DNA from: Pseudomonadota bacterium
Lineage (GTDB): Bacteria > Pseudomonadota > Alphaproteobacteria > Rickettsiales > UBA1997
Length of the DNA stretch: 9,440 bases
NCBI GenBank assembly: GCA_009921385.1
Contig: RFXY01000024.1
Span: 1 to 9,440, forward strand
Reading direction: 5' to 3'
Part shown: in pieces, positions 5,866 through 9,440 of the stretch
Layout: the number at the start of each line of letters is the position of its first letter
Position numbering within the stretch: position 1 is the first letter of the stretch
Position numbers and translations under genes: made by a program
Notes under the pieces: generated by a model
The model's database searches: none
What the model was told of the DNA's origin: nothing
What the model saw: only the letters and a program-made list of their open reading frames with translations

Positions 5866-8800
5866 ATTATCAATTACAGCTCAAACATCTCAATCATTCT
5901 GCCGTTTTTATTAACTGCCCGCAAGACAGCAAGGGTTTTGTTATTTCACAAGTTATTGCCCAGGCTCAATTTAAAACCAACGATATCGTTTTTATTGCCA
6001 ACAACGATGCCGAAATGCTATTTGTAGCCAACCAAGTCAAGTTTTTTTCGCCTTCTTTGCCAATTATTAGCTTTCCTGCTTTCGATTCTTTACCCTACGA
6101 TCGCTCTTCGCCTAAACCGCAAATTTTAGCTCAACGAATCAAAGCCTTGTTTTTATTGCAAAAACCAGCAATTTCTCCGCGATTAATCATCACTTCTGTG
6201 AATGCTTTGGTGCAAAAAACCATTGCCAAAAACGAACTACACAATATCGGTTTATCGGTAAGCAAAGGCGATAAAGTTTTGCTAAAATCTATTGCTAATT
6301 TTTTAATAAATTTAGGCTACACTAGGCAAACCACCGCCAATGAAGTTGGTGAATTTGCAATGAGAGGTGGCATTGTCGATTTAGTTTTGCAACAAGCTGG
6401 CGATGTAATTGGCTATCGTCTTGATTTTTTTGGCGAAGAAATAGAATCGATTAAAATTTTTGATCCCATCACTCAATTAAGCTACGAAGAGGTCAAAAAA
6501 CTCGAAATTTTACCAACCAGCGAGTTATTTTTTCAAACAGAAAATTTACAAACTTTTCAAGCAAAATATCGCAGTTCTTTTGTTTATCAATCAAACGATT
6601 TGCTTTACGATGCAGTAAGTACTCATAAACACTATCCTGGCCTAGAAAATTGGTTGCCATTTTTTTACCAACAAGATTTGGTAAGTATTTTTGATTATTT
6701 TCAACAGCCTGTGGTTTTTTATGATAAAAACCTAAGCCAAAATATTGATTATCGCTATAAAAATATCTGCGAATATTATCAAAATCGGCTACACGAACAA
6801 AAAATTCATCCAGAAAATTTATATAACCCAATTTTGCCAGAATTGTTGTATGATAAATTTAACATCAACAATCAAAAATTAGTGCTCGAATTTAGTGAAG
6901 ACGAAAATATCGGCAATAATAATTTGCTTAAACTCGATTTAAACATCAGACCAATACCTAATTTTACTGCTACCGCCAGAATTAATAAACAAGATCCGCT
7001 CACCTTGTTTTCGCAATATATACAAGCTCATCAAAGCAAGCAAAATCGCTTTATGGTTGGCTATTTACAGCCAAGTATGCAAGAAAGATTGCCAAAACTT
7101 TTGCACGATTATCAACTTTATACCCAAGAATTAGACAATTTCTTAGCAATACAAAAAACTTTTATTAATAAAATTAGTTTAGCAAAACTGCCCTTGCATT
7201 TTGGTTTTGAAGTAGATGATTTTTTTATAATCGGCGAACAAGCTTTGTTTGGCGAAAAATCTCATCATCAACAAAGCAATAAAAGTGGCTCGCAAAGACT
7301 TATCGAAGAAACTTTGGCAATCACTTGCAACGAATTGGTGGTGCATCGCGATTATGGTATTGGCAAATTTTTAGGCATTCATCCTTTGGTGGTTTTAGGC
7401 ATTAAAGTTGATATGTTAAAAATTTTATATGCCAACAACGACACTTTGTTTGTGCCTGTCGACGATATTAGCTTGATTTATAGATATTCTGCCGAAAACC
7501 CCGCCATACAACTCGACAAACTCGGCAACACCAACAACTGGAAAAGTCGTTGCAAAAAAACCCAAGACAAAATCAAACTCACCGCCGAAGAATTATTAAA
7601 AATCGCCGCCATAAGAAAAACCACCCAAGGCATTGCTTTTCAGGTCGATCAACATTTGTATAACGAATTTATCGCTTATTTTGGCTTCACCGAAACTCCC
7701 GATCAGGCCAAGGCAATTTTAGAAGTCGAGCAAGATTTGCAAAGTGGCAAACCGATGGATCGGCTTATTTGTGGCGATGTTGGTTTTGGCAAAACCGAAG
7801 TGGCACTTAGGGCTTCTGCCATCACTTGCCTGCAACAAAACCCAATGCAAGTTGCAATTATCGCCCCCACCACCATATTGGCAAGACAACATTATCGCAA
7901 TTTTAGCAAAAGATTTGCTTACAGCAAAATAAAAATCGCCCTACTCTCTCGACTTACTTCGCCAAAAGAAGCAAAAAATATCAAAGAAAATTTGCAAAAA
8001 GGCGACTTAGATATTGTCATTGGCACTCATTCTTTGCTTGCTGATGGCATTAAATTTGCTAATTTGGGCTTGGTAATTATCGACGAAGAACAGCATTTTG
8101 GGGTGGCTCAAAAAGAAAAACTAAAAAAACTACGAAATGCCGTGCATTTACTCACTCTTTCGGCAACTCCAATTCCTAGAACTTTACAAATGTCGCTTGG
8201 CGGAGTGAAAGATTTAAGCCTTATCGCCACCCCTCCTCTCGACCGATTGGCGGTGCGAAACTTTGTCTTGCCTTATGATTCGGTGATTGTCAGGGAAGCG
8301 ATTATGCGAGAATATAACCGTAGCGGGCAAGTATTTTTTGTGGTGCCAAAAATCAAAGATTTGCAAGAAATTTTTCCTAGATTGCAGGTGTTGTTGCCCG
8401 AACTAAATATTGCAGTAGCCAACGGGCAAATACCAGGAGCGAAATTAGAGCAAATTATGAACGAATTTTTAGAAGGTAAAATCGATGTGTTGCTTTCAAC
8501 CACCATCATCGAATCTGGCATCGACATTGCCAATGCCAACACAATGATTATTTATAAGGCCGAACATTTTGGTTTGGCACAACTTTATCAATTAAGAGGC
8601 AGAGTTGGTCGAGGAAAAACCCGAGGTTATTGCTATTTTATGCTCGATAAAAATCAAAAAACTAGCAAAGAAAATATGAAAAAACTAGAAGTGATGCAAA
8701 GGCTAGATTCTCTTGGCGTTGGTTTTAATGTGGCAAGTTCCGATCTTGATATTCGCGGAAGCGGTAATTTGTTGGGCGAAGAGCAGTCGGGGCATATCAA

Positions 8801-9344
8801 CGAAGTTGGAGCAGAATTTTATCAGCAACTATTGTTTGATGCTGTCAATCAATTAAAAGCAAACGATGGAGGCACAGAAAATTATCATCCAAATCATCAA
8901 GTGGCGGTAAAGCTGGGTATTTCGATGTTTATTGCCGAAGATTATATGCCCGACTTGTCTTTACGTATGAGTTTTTATAAAAAAATCGCTTGCCTTAGCA
9001 CCGAACAAGAATATCAAAATTTACTTAACGAATTAATTAATCGCTTTGGCAAACCGCAACCAGAAACAATTAACTTGCTTGAAATGGCAATTTTAAAACA
9101 TCGCTGTTGCCAAATGCAAATCGCCAGTTTAGAGTTGGTAAATCAAGGAGTGCAGATTGGTTTTTATGAAAATAAATGCAGTTTTGCCGACAAAATTTTA
9201 GCATTTAGCTTGCAAAAACAAACCAAAATCAAAATTTTACCACAACAAAAATTGTTGTTTTTTGCCCATCATCAAAATTTTAACGAAACACAAAAATTTG
9301 CTTTAGCTCACCAAGTTTTACAATTTTTACAAGATCTCGCTTGA
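5862..9344 (+). CDS. mfd: Transcription-repair coupling factor
   Basis: An ATP-driven DNA translocase that removes RNA polymerase stalled at lesions and recruits UvrA for nucleotide excision repair; cytosolic, on DNA. The ATG at 5862 gives 1160 residues, against 1148 in E. coli. The N-terminal UvrB-like module shows LPYDRSSPKP (77-86) and GEFAMRGGIVD (163-173). The RNA polymerase-interacting domain begins near VVHRDYGIGKF (493-503). The RecG-like translocase has TPDQAKAI, Walker A GDVGFGKT (638-645, K644), DEEQHFGV (741-748), TLSATPIPRTL (765-775), TTIIESGID (880-888) and QLRGRVGRG (910-918). A full TRCF/D7 C-terminal part follows, so the gene looks intact. The frame extends upstream to a TTG at 5793 inside bioC, but the family N-terminus starts at MNYQLQL. 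The ATGA overlap with bioC suggests translational coupling. Confidence 0.98.
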   Translation: MNYQLQLKHLNHSAVFINCPQDSKGFVISQVIAQAQFKTNDIVFIANNDAEMLFVANQVKFFSPSLPIISFPAFDSLPYDRSSPKPQILAQRIKALFLLQKPAISPRLIITSVNALVQKTIAKNELHNIGLSVSKGDKVLLKSIANFLINLGYTRQTTANEVGEFAMRGGIVDLVLQQAGDVIGYRLDFFGEEIESIKIFDPITQLSYEEVKKLEILPTSELFFQTENLQTFQAKYRSSFVYQSNDLLYDAVSTHKHYPGLENWLPFFYQQDLVSIFDYFQQPVVFYDKNLSQNIDYRYKNICEYYQNRLHEQKIHPENLYNPILPELLYDKFNINNQKLVLEFSEDENIGNNNLLKLDLNIRPIPNFTATARINKQDPLTLFSQYIQAHQSKQNRFMVGYLQPSMQERLPKLLHDYQLYTQELDNFLAIQKTFINKISLAKLPLHFGFEVDDFFIIGEQALFGEKSHHQQSNKSGSQRLIEETLAITCNELVVHRDYGIGKFLGIHPLVVLGIKVDMLKILYANNDTLFVPVDDISLIYRYSAENPAIQLDKLGNTNNWKSRCKKTQDKIKLTAEELLKIAAIRKTTQGIAFQVDQHLYNEFIAYFGFTETPDQAKAILEVEQDLQSGKPMDRLICGDVGFGKTEVALRASAITCLQQNPMQVAIIAPTTILARQHYRNFSKRFAYSKIKIALLSRLTSPKEAKNIKENLQKGDLDIVIGTHSLLADGIKFANLGLVIIDEEQHFGVAQKEKLKKLRNAVHLLTLSATPIPRTLQMSLGGVKDLSLIATPPLDRLAVRNFVLPYDSVIVREAIMREYNRSGQVFFVVPKIKDLQEIFPRLQVLLPELNIAVANGQIPGAKLEQIMNEFLEGKIDVLLSTTIIESGIDIANANTMIIYKAEHFGLAQLYQLRGRVGRGKTRGYCYFMLDKNQKTSKENMKKLEVMQRLDSLGVGFNVASSDLDIRGSGNLLGEEQSGHINEVGAEFYQQLLFDAVNQLKANDGGTENYHPNHQVAVKLGISMFIAEDYMPDLSLRMSFYKKIACLSTEQEYQNLLNELINRFGKPQPETINLLEMAILKHRCCQMQIASLELVNQGVQIGFYENKCSFADKILAFSLQKQTKIKILPQQKLLFFAHHQNFNETQKFALAHQVLQFLQDLA

Positions 9345-9382
9345 GTGGAGGTAGTTTTGGCAAGCAAATCTCGATCTGAATT

Positions 9383-9440
9383 CCCCTTCTTGCAGAAGGG
9401 GTGGCGACCGAAGGTCGACGGGGTAGTGTCGGCAACACAC
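9383..9440. repeat. GC-rich multi-hairpin palindromic repeat, truncated by window edge
   Basis: Three small hairpins follow one another in a stretch far richer in G+C than anything else here. The first is CCCCTTCT-TGC-AGAAGGGG (9383-9401, 8 bp perfect stem). The second is CGACC-GAA-GGTCG (9405-9417, 5 bp), with the palindrome GTCGAC at 9414-9419. The third is GTGT-CGGCA-ACAC (9426-9438). No T-run follows the first stem on either strand, so it is not a standard intrinsic terminator. The layout resembles REP-like or palindromic interspersed elements. The final hairpin might be the loop of a larger palindrome whose mirror half lies beyond the window. Only one copy is visible, so repetition in the genome is inferred. 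Confidence 0.6.

Noticed and set aside
6493..6831. 112-codon minus-strand open frame inside mfd
   Set aside because: Lies wholly within a complete, well-matched mfd gene on the opposite strand; no recognisable motif, so it is an antisense shadow.
8273..8542. 89-codon minus-strand open frame inside mfd
   Set aside because: It is antisense to the conserved translocase motifs, whose codon constraints explain the open frame.
9383..9401. Hairpin CCCCTTCT/AGAAGGGG as an intrinsic terminator for mfd
   Set aside because: The stem is strong but followed by TGGCGACC rather than a T-run; it fits better as part of the GC-rich repeat.

Overview
The window is an AT-rich piece of a bacterial chromosome (about two thirds A+T, judged by eye). 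The best guess is an alphaproteobacterium, possibly of the Rickettsiales/Holosporales type. The evidence is a short proline-tRNA synthetase lacking the editing insertion, an Mfd with the motif II form DEEQHFGV, a homoserine dehydrogenase with the GAGGNPTASAVVADLLD signature, very Asn/Gln/Lys-rich proteins and A/T-ending codons. TGG is used for Trp and TGA as a stop, so the genetic code looks standard. The genus cannot be fixed from this sequence.

The left half (144-4830) is a tightly packed minus-strand block, transcribed in the order hom, glyS, proS. The hom-glyS gap is 4 bp and the glyS-proS gap is 18 bp, so one transcript is likely. It joins an enzyme of the aspartate-to-threonine/methionine branch with two tRNA-charging enzymes. 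The glycyl-tRNA synthetase alpha subunit (glyQ), the obligate partner of glyS, is not beside it. The first 143 bases hold no recognised gene. A plus-strand frame open from the window edge could be the tail of a convergent gene.

The centre (4831-4991) is a divergent intergenic region with plausible sigma70-like promoters on both strands. They interlock on the same roughly 38 bp. To the right are a tRNA with anticodon CAU (tRNA-Ile2 preferred over elongator tRNA-Met), a BioC-like SAM methyltransferase and a complete mfd gene for transcription-repair coupling. The last two overlap by 4 bp (ATGA) and are probably translationally coupled.

The last 58 bases (9383-9440) differ sharply from the rest. 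They are a GC-rich stretch of three consecutive small hairpins that looks like one end of a dispersed palindromic repeat cut by the window edge. No CRISPR array, insertion sequence, phage gene, toxin-antitoxin pair or defence system is visible. Apart from this repeat and some unusual gene order, the window is ordinary housekeeping DNA.
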